From: Diadema setosum
Lineage: Eukaryota > Echinodermata > Echinoidea > Diadematoida > Diadematidae
Direction: 5' to 3'
NCBI GenBank assembly: GCA_033980235.1
Contig: CM067070.1
Span: 999,001-1,063,000, forward strand
DNA: 64,000 bases
Shown here: positions 34,351 to 46,902 of the stretch, one piece after another
Numbering within the stretch: position 1 is the first letter of the stretch
Layout: every line of letters starts with the position of its first letter
Notes under the pieces: model-generated
Seen by the model: the letters and a program-made list of their open reading frames with translations, nothing else
The model's database searches: none
Told to the model about the DNA's origin: nothing
Made by a program: the position numbers and the translations under genes

Positions 34351-37018
34351 TTCAAATTCCAATTCAAGTAAAATCATATTTCCAACAACACATATCAATC
34401 TATGTTATTCGATGTCTATGTGAATGTCAATCATTGTTCAAGGTCCCTTGAATGTTCACTTGATCGTATATGCCTCGTCCTGTTCAATGTCATCCTGTAT
34501 TAGTATTCTCATTTCTGTGAATTTTAAGGTTTCTGTGAATTTTAAGGTTTCTTTTGTTATTCGATATAATAGAAATAATAAACTGATTCAATCATGTAAA
34601 GAATCGAAGAGCAATATGGTACATTACATATTTCTAAAGTCTCATCCAACCTGAAAAAAAAACAACAACTAATTTTTAACATCTTTCACATGAACCATAG
34701 AACGCCTTTTATGTGAACATTTCAAATAATTTGAGATGAGAGAAGGTTCCAAAGTTATATATATATATAAAAAAAAACTCAATATATCAGTCAACCCTCT
34801 GTGAATTTTAAACAATGATTCTTAGATTAATTGTTATGGTCGTATGTCGGTTTCAAGCTTCCCTTAGCGATCGTGGAGCAGGTACGTGAAAAATGAACAC
34901 ATCCATGTAACAATCAGTTCAAGAGCTTTGAAATTGTAAAGTTTTTGTACCGTCAAATGTATCGTTCATGTTCAGTACGTGTAAAATTCGTGGAGAGGGA
35001 AAGAAAGGAAAGTTGACAGGTATAGAATAGGAGAGGGGTACTCCACATCATGATTGTGATACATATCAATTGCATTAATTCTGGTGAGATGAAGAAATGT
35101 TTGAAAAACATGTATGCTGTAAGTGTTTTGCTGACCTTTATTGTTTATTTTCGCTTGTAAATATTTTAGAATTAGCCTTAAAAAAAATTACAGACCTTCT
35201 CTCGTGATATAGAAAATCCATCGTTTTTATCTGTAGACAACTTCCGTTTGTAGTTCACTGTCTTATTAATTCGATGTATTTTATTTGAATGTTGTTCCAG
35301 CCCACTGCATTCTTTACTTAATTGAAAGGATGTATTCCCTTATTGATGGCCACGGGCACATGGATAATGGCTGTCTTGTTAAATTGCGCATTTTTTTTTT
35401 TACTTAATCTATTGGTATTAACAACGCTGCAATCTTTTGTTACTTGAAATAATTTGTTGAGAAAATCACATGTCAAAATAAGTGTTGGATACTGTGCATA
35501 AACAATTCGACTACAGGAGTACAGTACTCATTAAGAAAACTGTCAAAACGAAAAGTGGCAAATGAAACTAAACAACACACCTATACAAAAATAATACTGT
35601 CACCCCTTATCAGATTCAATTATCGTTCTCTTATGTTAGTTTTCTCTTTTGCCTATTTTAATGTTTGTAGAAGTGTATGAAAGCATATCTGCGTGAAAAA
35701 ATAATAAATGGGTGACAGATTTGTATTCTTTCTCGACACAATGAATGGAATGTTCTATGTAGTTGACTAGGATTGGGTTAATAGGATAATTCCTTAACAT
35801 ATGGCACCATATGAATGGAAATCTTATCTTTGTTCACCCAGAAAGTGACTTTCAGGGAACTTGAATTCTGCACTTTTCGTCGTCGATCTTCCCTGGAAAG
35901 CAGTATTTCTTTTTGTATGAGCCTAGTTTTCAAGCGGCTACTTGTATTTAAAGCAACTGTTTGGTGGGTGAAAATATCTATTTTTGTGAATTCTAGAATT
36001 GATCATATATATATATCCCTACAAATAAGTAATGAATAAGCCTATGAAAAGTGCAGAGCTGCCTCCAGTGATTTCATCTCAATTTCAATTAACTTGAAAG
36101 AGAAACAAAAATACAATTCACTCAGGATTAGATTCAAATAGGACTGAAACAGGTTTACTCAAAATCAACTAAAAAGATTTTCTTCGTACATTGAGAACAC
36201 AGTCATGTGCACATGTTTATCTTCAAAAGTTCATTCAAGCGCTGGCTTAATTCAAATTCCTCGCAACAACTCCGATTCCTGCATATTTATATACATTTTT
36301 TTTTCTTTAGAAGGTAGATTTCTCATGATTTGTGTAGATTTACACATTGAAAGCACAATATACGTAATCTGAACTCATGTCACTTTTGTTGACTTGAAAT
36401 ATCCTCAACATCATCTGTGAGAGCAAATTAATGCCTAAATACATGCAATATACCGTTGGATAATTTCTCTACCAAATTTGTTCTGAATTCCGTCATACGC
36501 AAACACAATATCTTCCAAACTTAAAATCTGTCAATGACATCCATACACAATGCCTACTCAAATACCAATATAATCGATACAAGACAGTCGAATAATCCTT
36601 TCTCATGACCGAGTTTAACCTGCACGTCTCTATGTTTATACTAAATGATACGACTACCAAAAGACATGGAACAGCTCAGTAGAGAGAGAGAGAGAGAGAG
36701 GAATTCAAGTGCTAATTTTCTTCTTTATCAGTACTGCTTAAGCAGCCACTGACAAATAGACATCTACAGAATCTTGGTTTGGAAGTTATTTGTTTTTTTG
36801 GTGGTCGTATTCGGGGCATTTCAACGAAAATAGTAAATACAAATCTTATGAAAGCAATGGACCATATCAAGGTGTTCTTTTGGCCACGTAAAAGATGACC
36901 ATGATATTACAAATCAAACAAGTCAATATGCGTTTGCTGTCCTTTAAGGAGAAGCCTATTCTTCCTATAAAGTAACCAGTGCGAGCTTTAATGACTCTGA
37001 GCATCTCATCGTACACCT
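34351..37018. other. intergenic sequence, no gene recognised
   Basis: AT-rich, no convincing exon. An AATAAA at 34577-34582 could serve a transcript ending here. There is an AG run at about 36681-36700 and a short TA run near 36007-36016. Confidence 0.5.
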
Positions 37019-37019
37019 T

Positions 37020-37351
37020 AAGCCCGCCGCACACTATACGATCTGACCGGTCGTACGACCGTAAGCCCGGAAGTGTGACGTCACCAGTCTTGCCAGTTTC
37101 GCCAGTCGTACGACTGTGTCTTAGCGCCAGTCGTAGAGATTTGACATGTTGAATTTCCACGGTCGGTCGTGGGCTTTCAGCCAATCACGATACAGTAAAA
37201 TGCAAGCGCACGCAGTGCGAATTCGGCGCGCTTTGATATTGCCTACTCGTAAGGTCAGGTCGTATAGTGTGCGTTGGCAGGTCGTATGACTAGGTATTAT
37301 GGTCTTAAGGTCGTAATATAGTCGTGAGTTGTATAGTGTGCGGCGGGCTTT
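37020..37351. mobile_element. 332-bp MITE with AAGCCCGCCGCACACTATAC ends
   Basis: The left end AGCCCGCCGCACACTATACG (from 37021) is matched at the right by GTATAGTGTGCGGCGGGCTT (to about 37351). Internally the motif GTCGTACGAC and its relatives recur. TTA lies beside both ends, within one base of a TTA target duplication as used by PIF/Harbinger-type elements. A second copy begins at about 63855 and leaves the window. Confidence 0.8.
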
Positions 37352-38210
37352 TATAGACATAATTATATCTTTCCCGTTCGTAAGAAAGATCTGCTTTGCA
37401 TTATACTTTTTGAAAATCTTTGTCATTCATATCGATGGTGTCAAATAAATCACGCCCTGATCAGAGATAAAATGAACAATATCAACCTCTTGACTGCATT
37501 TTTTTTTAAGCTTTAGCATGCTACTAAATATTATGCTATGTATACTGCGTGCTTAGGTCTATTTGCGTTTGTTTGGCTTCATGATTTTGTTATTCTTTAG
37601 TCATCTTTGCGAGACAATGTAAGACAAAGTATAGATGAATGAAAAAATAGCTGCATAGATAATAAATGCAAAAGACAACACAAGGATTAGAATATCGTTG
37701 GGAACGGATGATCAGTATGAAGAGGAAACATAATTGAATGGTTCACTTAATATCTAAATGGTTATACAAATTATCTGTGTATTCGGGACTACATGGGTGT
37801 GTGTTTTTCTTGGTGTGTGCGTGTGTGTTTAATTAGGCGCCGTGCAACTGAACGTTACATCATGTGCTCACAGACATCATACATAATTAAGTCCAAGTGG
37901 TCCAATTGATGAATAAGCAATATCCAGCATATAAAGTTTGGAAAATGTAGGAACAATGCCAAAATGCTGCGTGCTGTTTCTCTTTTAATCTTTATTCAAG
38001 GGATAAATTCGTACTTTTTTTTAGGCTCTACGGATGTTTTTGGAATTAAATAGAATTTCGATAATGAAGATAAGAAGACAATTGCTATGTATACAACATG
38101 TACTTTCTACGAAGAGTGACCGATTACACGTCATTACATTTGTCGCTGTAAAGATAGGATAATTGAGAGAGTGTGTGTTTGTGTGTGTGTATGTGTGTGT
38201 ATGTGTGTGT

Positions 38211-38250
<40 letters not shown>

Positions 38251-38708
38251 GGGGGGGGGGGTGCAAGAAGAGAAGAAAGACGATTGTGACCACCAAGCTC
38301 AAAACTCACAAAAAGTAGATCAAAAAGAATTTCCGTTTTTCTACGTAGTAAGTTCTACGCTTTAGAATGATAATTTGTCAAGTTTGTTGCATCCTATGCC
38401 ATTCATAAGTCATTGAAATATTTAAGAGATGAAAATTTATAGGACGGGGTGGGGATTTAAAGATTTTGTTCGACCCAGACGGAGTTTGGGGAAGCATCAG
38501 TGGATGATAAAATGGTCCAGAGATAAGCTAAGATCTCGATTTCACTTTTGTTTTTTAAGCTGCCAAATTTTGACAGTACGTAGCAAAAATATTACTGTAC
38601 CTTCTCAGGTAAGACATTTATTGGTCAACCCACATGACACATTCTCGTCCATTACAGAGAATCCTTACCAGCGACTTTTTGTTGGTTTCGAACTTGGCGG
38701 TCACATAT
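37352..38708. other. intergenic sequence, no gene recognised
   Basis: Contains (GT)n (about 38170-38210), (GA)n (about 38213-38247) and a poly-G tract. No exon was recognised. Confidence 0.5.
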
Positions 38709-39393
38709 GTGACCGTGTATCACAAAACACACAAAAGGTCGCATCCCTTGTTTTTAAGTGGGGACTCAAAAAAGGTGACATAGTTCAACCAAGTCAATTT
38801 TGAGTTTTTTTAATATTTTCTGAAAGAACTATCCTTCTTCTACATTATTCTTCAGTTTGGTATCTTAACATGAATGGGAAAGTGTATTGTTTGCTTTTTT
38901 CTGCAACCCTTTTTTGGGATGGGTAGAACGATCAGATAATGCAAACGGCTTTTCATGTCTTGAAATCCTTTGCACACTCTTCACTTTCAAGTCTAATATA
39001 TTTTGAAATGATAATGCTACTGCTTTGAACATTGATATTAATCATTTGTATAATGTGTTAATAGAACATGTTCAATTTCAGCTTAATCTGATAATCTCTT
39101 CATTGTTGTTGCTCCGTTGGTCTACAACCTGTGTTTTGTCCCTTTCATCGCACAGCTAGCACAGCTTGTATAAGATTTAGCGCTTGATTAGACCCTGTAC
39201 TTCAGAGCCTCTTTTCTCACTTCACACTTTTCCAGAGAATGTGCTTTCTTTCCAGTATTTGGATAGGTTAGAGGGGTCAATTTGAATTAAGCTATACATC
39301 ATTTTAAAGCTTAGAGTTTGCTCTTTCAGAATCTGCCTTTACCTGAAAATCCATATTTGGTGACTTTTAGTTCGTTTTGTGATGCAGGGTCAC
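38709..39393. mobile_element. ~690-bp inverted-end element, copy 2
   Basis: It starts GTGACCGTGTATCACAAAAC and ends GTTTTGTGATGCAGGGTCAC, about 20-bp inverted ends with two mismatches. This is the best-preserved copy and defines the family; the others are at 23849-24540 and 44021-44572. Confidence 0.8.
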
Positions 39394-40722
39394 ATAATAT
39401 AGAAAGAGAGAGAAAAAGAGTGTGTGTGTGGGGGGGGGGGGGGAGGGGGAGTAGAACAAATGTACATAATGTATTATATACAATGCATTTCGAATTGTTT
39501 TCATTGAAATGGTATTGTGTTGGCAACTTTCCCTGTGTCAATATCTAACCAATCAGGAAACCATACCGGAAAGTTCACTGTTTATACATAGCATAGCATT
39601 ATCTGTAAACGCTCTCACTTCCCGTCTCAGATAACCTTTCCTTCCGGGTCACCGTTCATGAGAAAGTGACCTGTAGACGTGCATTATATTTCTAGTATTA
39701 TACACTAAGAGACCCGCCAGACCAGTGCACAACGATTTGGGGAGAATCCTTCACATTACTTTGGGTGAATCAGTCGAATCAATACCGACTCGTCCTCACT
39801 CCCGACGCTTTTAATACCAAGTGTTTTATTCTTGGGTCATCCACCCAGGTAAGTGTTGGTATTCGTGACTTAATTGGGACATGAAGATACTGAAAACAAT
39901 TGTCAGAATTGTAAACAAGCCTTTATACTACTGACTAATGACAGTCTGTGCATCTTTGTTCATTGTTTCATGATAATATTCATCGAAGAGAGAGAGAGAA
40001 AAAAATGACAACATACATTTCTCTTTTTGACAATTAATTATTATTGTGAGGTCACTGCACGTTAACAGACAATGTTGTGGCTGCAATAATTCTGCAAAGG
40101 GGCATCGTGCTGTATAGGCGTACGATGTGATGTCTGATTGCACTCTTCCATTCATGAATATCTCTTTGTTTTACGTTAGCTATTCGTCGTTGCTAACAAA
40201 TTTGCATGTTCTGCTTTTATTGTATATTCTGTTGTCAGTGATGCTGAAAAATAACCATTAATGGTGTTATTTTGTATGGAAATGTTTAAAAATTCAGGAA
40301 TAAAACCGAACAAAACAAAAACTAATATCATGGTGCTTTTTTTTCTGAGTCCTCTTTATCAATACATATTATGGAATTTTGAGTCACTATCACTAAAATA
40401 GTCTCGTCCTACGCATTAATCACAATATATTTCACCCAAAGTGTTTTTGCATTGAACATAAATATAATTTACTTACTACTGTATAATCTGATTGTTTAAC
40501 ATGTGATCATTTTGTCATTCATAAATGACATTAGCATTGTTAACATTTATTTACAAATAAATGCACGAAGGTGCAAACAAACGCTAAAACTGAAAACAAA
40601 ACAAGTACGTTTATTTAGTTGGACATTAGTGGCATGAAAGCTAAAGGTCCCAGCTGCAGTGTTGTGAGAATGTTCCTTTATTTTCTATCGTAATGAAGCT
40701 TTCTCTTTTTTCCCCTCCAGAT
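39394..40722. other. upstream region of Ly6-B, no gene recognised
   Basis: It includes a poly-G tract near 39430-39442. The CCCCTCCAG acceptor at 40712-40720 ends two bases before the start codon of Ly6-B, so at least one untranslated exon of that gene should lie in or before this stretch. I could not place it. Confidence 0.45.
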
Positions 40723-42149
40723 ATGGCTGCAAAACTCGTCTTTTTTCTCACCGCCTTTACCTACCTGTTCACCAGGGGTGAGTGATTCTATATACCATCT
40801 GTATTTCCTCTTCCCCTTACGTAATAAAAACAATGTTTTAGGGTGATGATATGATAATTAATTTATCTAACTTCCTAGTAATGTCAGGATAACCATCATT
40901 AAACAAGATGATAATTGAATGTAGTTTTGTTCTACTTTCATTTCTGAGGGGGATCTAGTGGGCCTCGTATTATTCAAAGCGCCATGTCTATAAAAGAGAC
41001 AAGATATTCGATTTTGGCAAATTATTTAACGCTTTGTGATACCAGTTTTCTGCAGTTTGCATTTGACGACTTAGGCCGTGCTATAGAAGCTGATCAGGAT
41101 ATGAGTCAATTCGACAAACCACAACGAGATTTGAACTCTCTGTAGGCAATATCTTTCCGACACTTCCTGCTTTTCGCACAAAGGTACTGGTATCATTAAA
41201 CGGTCAAAGTCCGTCTATGTACCATTGTATGGTCAGAATTGATATGTTTTATGAACAGAACACTAATTCCGATAGCTTGACACTCCGGTTAGAGTATGTC
41301 TCCATTCCAACAACATAGCATGCGTCTTCAGGGCACCCATACAATCGGTAACCTCGTAAACAGCTTCGCATAATATGTCTCTAATTCATTGTTGAGGTGT
41401 ACATAAAGAAAGGAGGAAGTCCGTACGATCGTGAAATTCATGTTTCTCTTTGGTCTCTATCAATGCTTTGTGACCATTATTGTGATAAATCAGTACTGGT
41501 TTTGCTTCCTGATGACGATCTGCCAGTTCACAATTTTGTTTTCTCCCTTTCCTATCACACTTGCGAGAAGAATAAAGTCTTCTCTAAAGCTGTTTGTCAG
41601 TATCTATCAGGTTGTCCTTCATAACTATCTTTGATATCATCATCAATGTCAAATTTTGTCACTGTGCCTTACGTTACACACGTCGTCGTGACAAATTGAA
41701 TAAAAGGAATCATAATAAAGAAGATTACGAGTATTATGATGATGTGTTTAACGAAGGATTCTACAGCTTTTCCATTGAAGATCCTACTTGGTGGAAAAAA
41801 AAATATTTTGAATTTTAGAAGAATAAAAAAAAATATATATGGCCTTTAACCTCTGTAGATAATTCATTTAGTTGCTTTTAGGACGGATATAAGAAATAAA
41901 ATGTACATTTCTTGTAAACACAGTCAAAATAGACACATTTCCATGGACACAGCATTACTGTTTTATGTAGTTTCACAACAGGATTGCCTCGGTGTGTATG
42001 CCGGGTCCTAATCAATTATTAATCTATAACGAGTATCCTTATTCAAAGACATGATAAGTGCAGTAATCGCACTTATCAAAATGTAGAAACACGTTCTTGC
42101 TCATCGCTATGTTCTTGGCACTGCGCACATCTCTGAATTGTAGTCGGGT

Positions 42150-42191
<42 letters not shown>

Positions 42192-44925
42192 TCGGTGTCG
42201 GTTTTTCTGTCTGTTTGTTTGTTTGCAAAATCAGTTTTAGATTGAATAAATTTTTGTTATGACAAGAGATGGCGCTCTTTCTTTTACTTCTCTCGCCCTC
42301 GGAGCCATGATTGTGCTGTTGGCCGTATTGTTGGCCGGGTAACGGTATTACGGGTTACCGACGGCTTGAAACGTTGATATTCTTGAGGGTATGCCGTTGA
42401 TGGTCAATTATCTTATAAAGCAGATGTTATTAATGTAAAGACGATGATAAAAGATTGAAATTCGAATGTGTGTGGAAACAGAGCTTCTTTTCAGTGGTCT
42501 ACTCTCTAAGTGCTCGCTTAGTTTGTACTTGTTTTTTACAAAATGTTGTATCATATACTCTCTTCGGCTATCCATAGGGGAGTCACAGTTCTGTTACTCC
42601 TGCCTCTTGATGAACAACCGCAGCGACGCGGCCGTTGATTTTGACGCGGACTGTGGCTCGGTGGACTGTTCATCACTGGGAGGGTGCTCACGATATCATA
42701 TAAAGACAACTCATCTCACGACGCATGGTAAGTTGGCCTTGGTGAACATGCACCTACAAAACGCAGTCACCAAAAAGGATTAGCTGGTTTCAAGATATAT
42801 CTGGTATCATAGTCTTTTAACCACACACTCTAATAGTACCATGTTGTCTTGTTGCACATCATCAATTCAAATAATTCAAGTTGAATAAAAGATGAATTTT
42901 ATGCCAATGTTTGGGAAGTGGCAACCCGACAGACATTGAGAAAGCAATTGAGATTTGGGATTATTGTAGAATCGTGCAAGCTGGTGCTAAAAGGAAGCTG
43001 GATCAAGCAACCAAAATCTGAGATAAGAAGTGGAGGGAGAATTATCTCCTAAAACAGACACAAAAACCATGGCACTTCCCGAAATATTTTGACGTTTCCG
43101 TTTGATGAATTACGCCGCATTAATTTTAGCTTGAGTGTGCGATAGTTTTTCCCAGCGTTTTCATTTTAATCATCAGAGTGGGCAAACAGGAATACTGAAA
43201 CAACGCGCTTTGTACAGAGTAGATTAATTCCTACCCTAAAGTCATATGAATTTAGCAGAAATAAGTCAAAACATTGGACTTAATATTGAACTACGAAATA
43301 AATGCAATGTTAAGAATTGCCCCTCAGTCCGCCGACATTGTAGAGCTCTTAATCTATTTATACATTATTCATTGTTAAAGACACTATTGACATTCGGACA
43401 GACAAGCATGATTGACCTCGCGTAAACCACGCCGCTTTGTCTACGTGGTCTAAGTTTACATTTTTCAGATGTGAGTGAAAAAGCTGAGCACGCGCGGACC
43501 ACCAGCAGAAATGATTAAAAAAAAACACCTTTAGGAACTAAAACGACAAGGATTCCCCACCCTGCCTTATCTTCGACTTAACTCATTGTTTCTTTAAATA
43601 ATGAAGACAGTGTTTTTCTCTCCCTCTCCCTCTGTCTCCCTCTCTAATTTAGATGTACTTATGTTTTTGATCTTAATAGAACAATTTCTCTTACTTTGTT
43701 TTGCACTAAGATCGTCCCCCATCAAGTGCCTACTAATTTCTGAGACAAGATGTATTACCCTTCATATTCTTCTCGACCCAGCAGTAGATGTACTTAGTAT
43801 CATTTGAGTATCAGGCAACCCAGGCCTGTAGGATAACAATAAGGGCAGGGTCCTCTCGTAGAGCGGGGACAGCCGCAGTGAATAGGGTAACTTGTGTAAA
43901 GACCAATGTTCTAATCAATATCACTATGACATCGTTTCTTGTGGGTGAGAAAGGTACAACAACTGTTTTTTTTTTTATAAGAAAAATCTTCTAATGTAAA
44001 AATAAGACATCTTTTATTATATGACCATGCGTTACAAAACCAACAAAAAGCTGCACTTCCTGATTGTACGTGGGGGCTAAAGATAGTTGAAACTGGTCAA
44101 TCTAGTCAGTCCCGGGTTTTGTTTTGTTTTGTTTTTCTGAAAGTGCAAACCTACTTACTTGACTTTATCCTTGCGTTTGCGTTCATAAACAAGTGGAAAT
44201 AGTGTTCCATCTATTTGATTTACTAGAACACTTTTTGTGTTTGATATTGTGAATAGGTATATCGCAGAGTCCCCTTTTCAATAATATCAGTTTCTTTTTT
44301 TTTCTTTTTTTTTGCCCCATTTATTGCACAGGGCACAGATTGGGTATATCAAGCGCTTGAACCCTTTACCTGAAAGCCTCTTTTCGCATTACACACTTTT
44401 CCAGAGTGTGTGTTTTCTTTTCAATATTTTGATAGGTTAGGAGAGGTCATTTGAATTAAGATATACATCATTTTAAAACTTGAGGTCTTCGCTTTCAGTA
44501 TCTGCGCTTCGCTAAAAAAAAAAAAAATCCGTGTCTGGAGACTTCTGTTTGGTTTTGTGATGCAATGACCATTAATAACTATAGGTGAATATTCCACCAT
44601 CCTGCTTGGTGAATCCGGTACATTTTCATTTCATTTTTGCTCGTATTCCACCTGTGCAGGGCAGAATGAGACTCAGTTCATTAATTTCTACGACTGCGGA
44701 CCGAGTTTTACCCGATGTCGACCCGTGAATGAAGCGACCATTTCCGACCATTCGGCTCTGGCGTCCTACATCCGACAGCGGCAACTTCGCATCATGTCAG
44801 GCTTTGGGGAAGCGTGCGACTGCACCGAGAATTTATGCAATAGCGCCCCCTTACGGTTACAAAGCAACCTATTAATATGGCTTTTCGTATTGATCATGGT
44901 GGCTGTCAACATTGTTAGTTCATAG
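40723..44925 (+). CDS. Ly6/uPAR three-finger protein B, GPI-anchored
   Basis: Exons 40723-40777, 42578-42727 and 44660-44925 give 156 residues with both introns in phase 1. Exon 1 encodes an 18-residue signal peptide (MAAKLVFFLTAFTYLFTR). Exon 2 starts the mature domain with FCYSC, then DADCGSVDC and GGC. Exon 3 gives DCG, TRC and the terminal ACDCTENLCNS. That is ten cysteines, the standard number for a three-finger fold, ending C-x-C-x4-C-N. After the domain a hydrophobic stretch (LLIWLFVLIMVAVNIV) ends the protein, the form of a GPI-attachment signal with Ser-Ala near the CN as possible omega site. Its introns carry a SINE fragment and a ~690-bp element. The function is not known beyond the family. 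Confidence 0.9.
42151..42190. repeat. poly-T tract
   Basis: An uninterrupted T run of about 40 in intron 1 of Ly6-B. There is no adjacent SINE or LINE sequence that I recognise. Confidence 0.9.
43795..43895 (+). mobile_element. SINE 3' fragment
   Basis: CCTGTAGGATAACAATAAGG, CAGGGTCCTCTCGTAGAGCG and the following bases match the 3' part of the SINEs at 49.1 kb (plus strand) and 7.2 kb (minus strand). The tRNA-like head is missing. Confidence 0.65.
44021..44572. mobile_element. ~690-bp inverted-end element, copy 3 (internally deleted)
   Basis: It starts ATGACCATGCGTTACAAAAC and ends GGTTTTGTGATGCAATGACC. At about 552 bp it is shorter than copy 2 and more diverged. It lies in intron 2 of Ly6-B, ending 88 bp before the last exon. 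Confidence 0.7.
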
Positions 44926-45491
44926 TCGTGATAGTGGATTAATTAAACAGCATAATCATCATGACGCAACATATCGCTTTTTGTATCTCTATGAACTGAC
45001 GCTCGAAAATAGTAAAATGGCTGCAGAAGTAATGACGGAAACTGGGAAATGCAAACAAAAGAAGCAATCCGAAGTGTTATTTATTAATTATGAAATCTTC
45101 TCTTTTCGTAGTCATCTAATTCAAGTTCAGCGAAATGTCAAATCCGGAGATGAGATGTTGATTCATGATTTGGTTTCTTCTCGTTTGTATTTTTCGAATT
45201 CGATGCTTTGTAATCATCAAAAGAAATACGTCATAAAACTTCAACGATTGCGAAATTCTGCCGCCCGTTTGCTAACTTCCAATAAGAAAAAATGATTCCA
45301 TAAGCATCACCAATGCTTAGTTTTTCACATTAGCTGCATTTGAAAAAAAAAAAAAACTCTGTCAGTAGTACATCATTCAGCTCACTCTCTCTACAACGCA
45401 TACCTGCGTGACTCTATTCCCAAATACAACCCGACAGATTTTTACGTTCGTCGTCAGATGCAGTGACTGTTACTTCAAACGCCGAAATAAA
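44926..45491 (+). other. 3' flank / 3' UTR of Ly6-B with a possible retrotransposon remnant
   Basis: A reading frame stays open to 45295 and contains KLQRLRNSAARLLTSNKK at its end, which resembles the post-RT C-terminal motif of CR1/Jockey-type non-LTR elements (LQ-x-x-NSAARL). Downstream, about 45395-45460, a translation with LRDSIPKYNP could be its continuation. An AATAAA at 45486-45491 is the first polyadenylation signal found. Either a long 3' UTR or a retroelement scrap explains this stretch. Confidence 0.4.
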
Positions 45492-45782
45492 AACATGGGT
45501 GGGGATTGTGCTTTCTCAGTTATAGGATCAAATCACTTACTTATTCAAATACGCCAACCGCAATCTACATAAACATGCAAATCAAAAGCGCATTTCTTTC
45601 TCTAACATATTTGAGAATTAAATACATAATATTACTGCAGGGTATCATGTTCAGGAAAATTGTATTAATAATGAGGTATGTGTTTGTTATTTTTTCCCTT
45701 ATTGTCTTCGCTGTTGTAATGTTTTGCACTTAATCTAAAGTCCTCTCTCTCTCACTCTCTCTTTCTCTCTCGCTCTCTCTAT

Positions 45783-45840
<58 letters not shown>

Positions 45841-46865
45841 GTGTGTGTGGAAGCACCATTAGCACTGAAAGGTTGACATATGCGCTACATGCAAATATCC
45901 ATTAACTCTTTATGTGCCATGGTGTAAACACCCTGTGTGCCGCGTTATTCTGAGACAGCAACGTAGTCACTCTTTGGGGAAACATACTCTGCTTTTCAAA
46001 TCTATTGAAGTTCAATGGATTTCTCTGGTCATGTAATACGTAAAGTTATACAGAAAATGCCAAGTTTCCCTTTAATGTAAATTGTATGATAGATCTATGA
46101 TCGTTTTCTTTTAATGACCAGTAGCTACATTAATGTATAGAGGACTGGCTGTTGCACACTAAACAGCGCCTGAAATTTACTTGCAAATCCAGTTTAAACC
46201 ACACTCAATAGCCAATTACCACATAAATTGCAAACTACATGTGACAGGAATGGAATCGCAAGAAATGCTTTCATTGTACTGTGGCAATTGGCTATTTATC
46301 GATCGGTTGACGGCTTTGTGCGTTTGAGCAGAATATGCAAAGTTGGAATGCCGTCGACTGAGTCGGGCTTGCAAACGTGGCACATAAAGAATTAATATCA
46401 TCCTTATTATTATACATTTACTACTAAACTATATTACTAATTTGTATTGTGATGCAGTTGTCACCCGTCAGCCACGTTACGGAAACCAATGTTATTGTTT
46501 TTAGGTGAATCTATTCTGTTTGGCCAGTAAAATTGACGTTGACGGTACGTGCTGGGTATCGCTATTAGCATGCTTCCTTTGTTATACGTCTCTTTCTAAT
46601 GTATGACCTACATATCTATCCATCCTTCCATCGTATTTTTTTTTTTAGGAATATAAAAGATGTCTATGAAAATCCATCGAAAGTACCCATTTTGGTGAAT
46701 GGTATCAAACATTTGTGATAATGTTATCTGGCAGGCTTCGAACCATTACAGGAATGAATAAAGAAGACACCATTCTCATGTTTTATTGGTTTGTCTGCAG
46801 TTTTTTCTTTGTTGTCGAAAGGTTGGATTTGGTAATAATTATGTACTGATAGGTGTGTACATGTA

Positions 46866-46902
<37 letters not shown>

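Noticed and set aside
41431..41634. Small hydrophobic protein in intron 1 of Ly6-B
   Set aside because: AT-rich chance frame overlapping another frame of similar length, with no splice or homology support.
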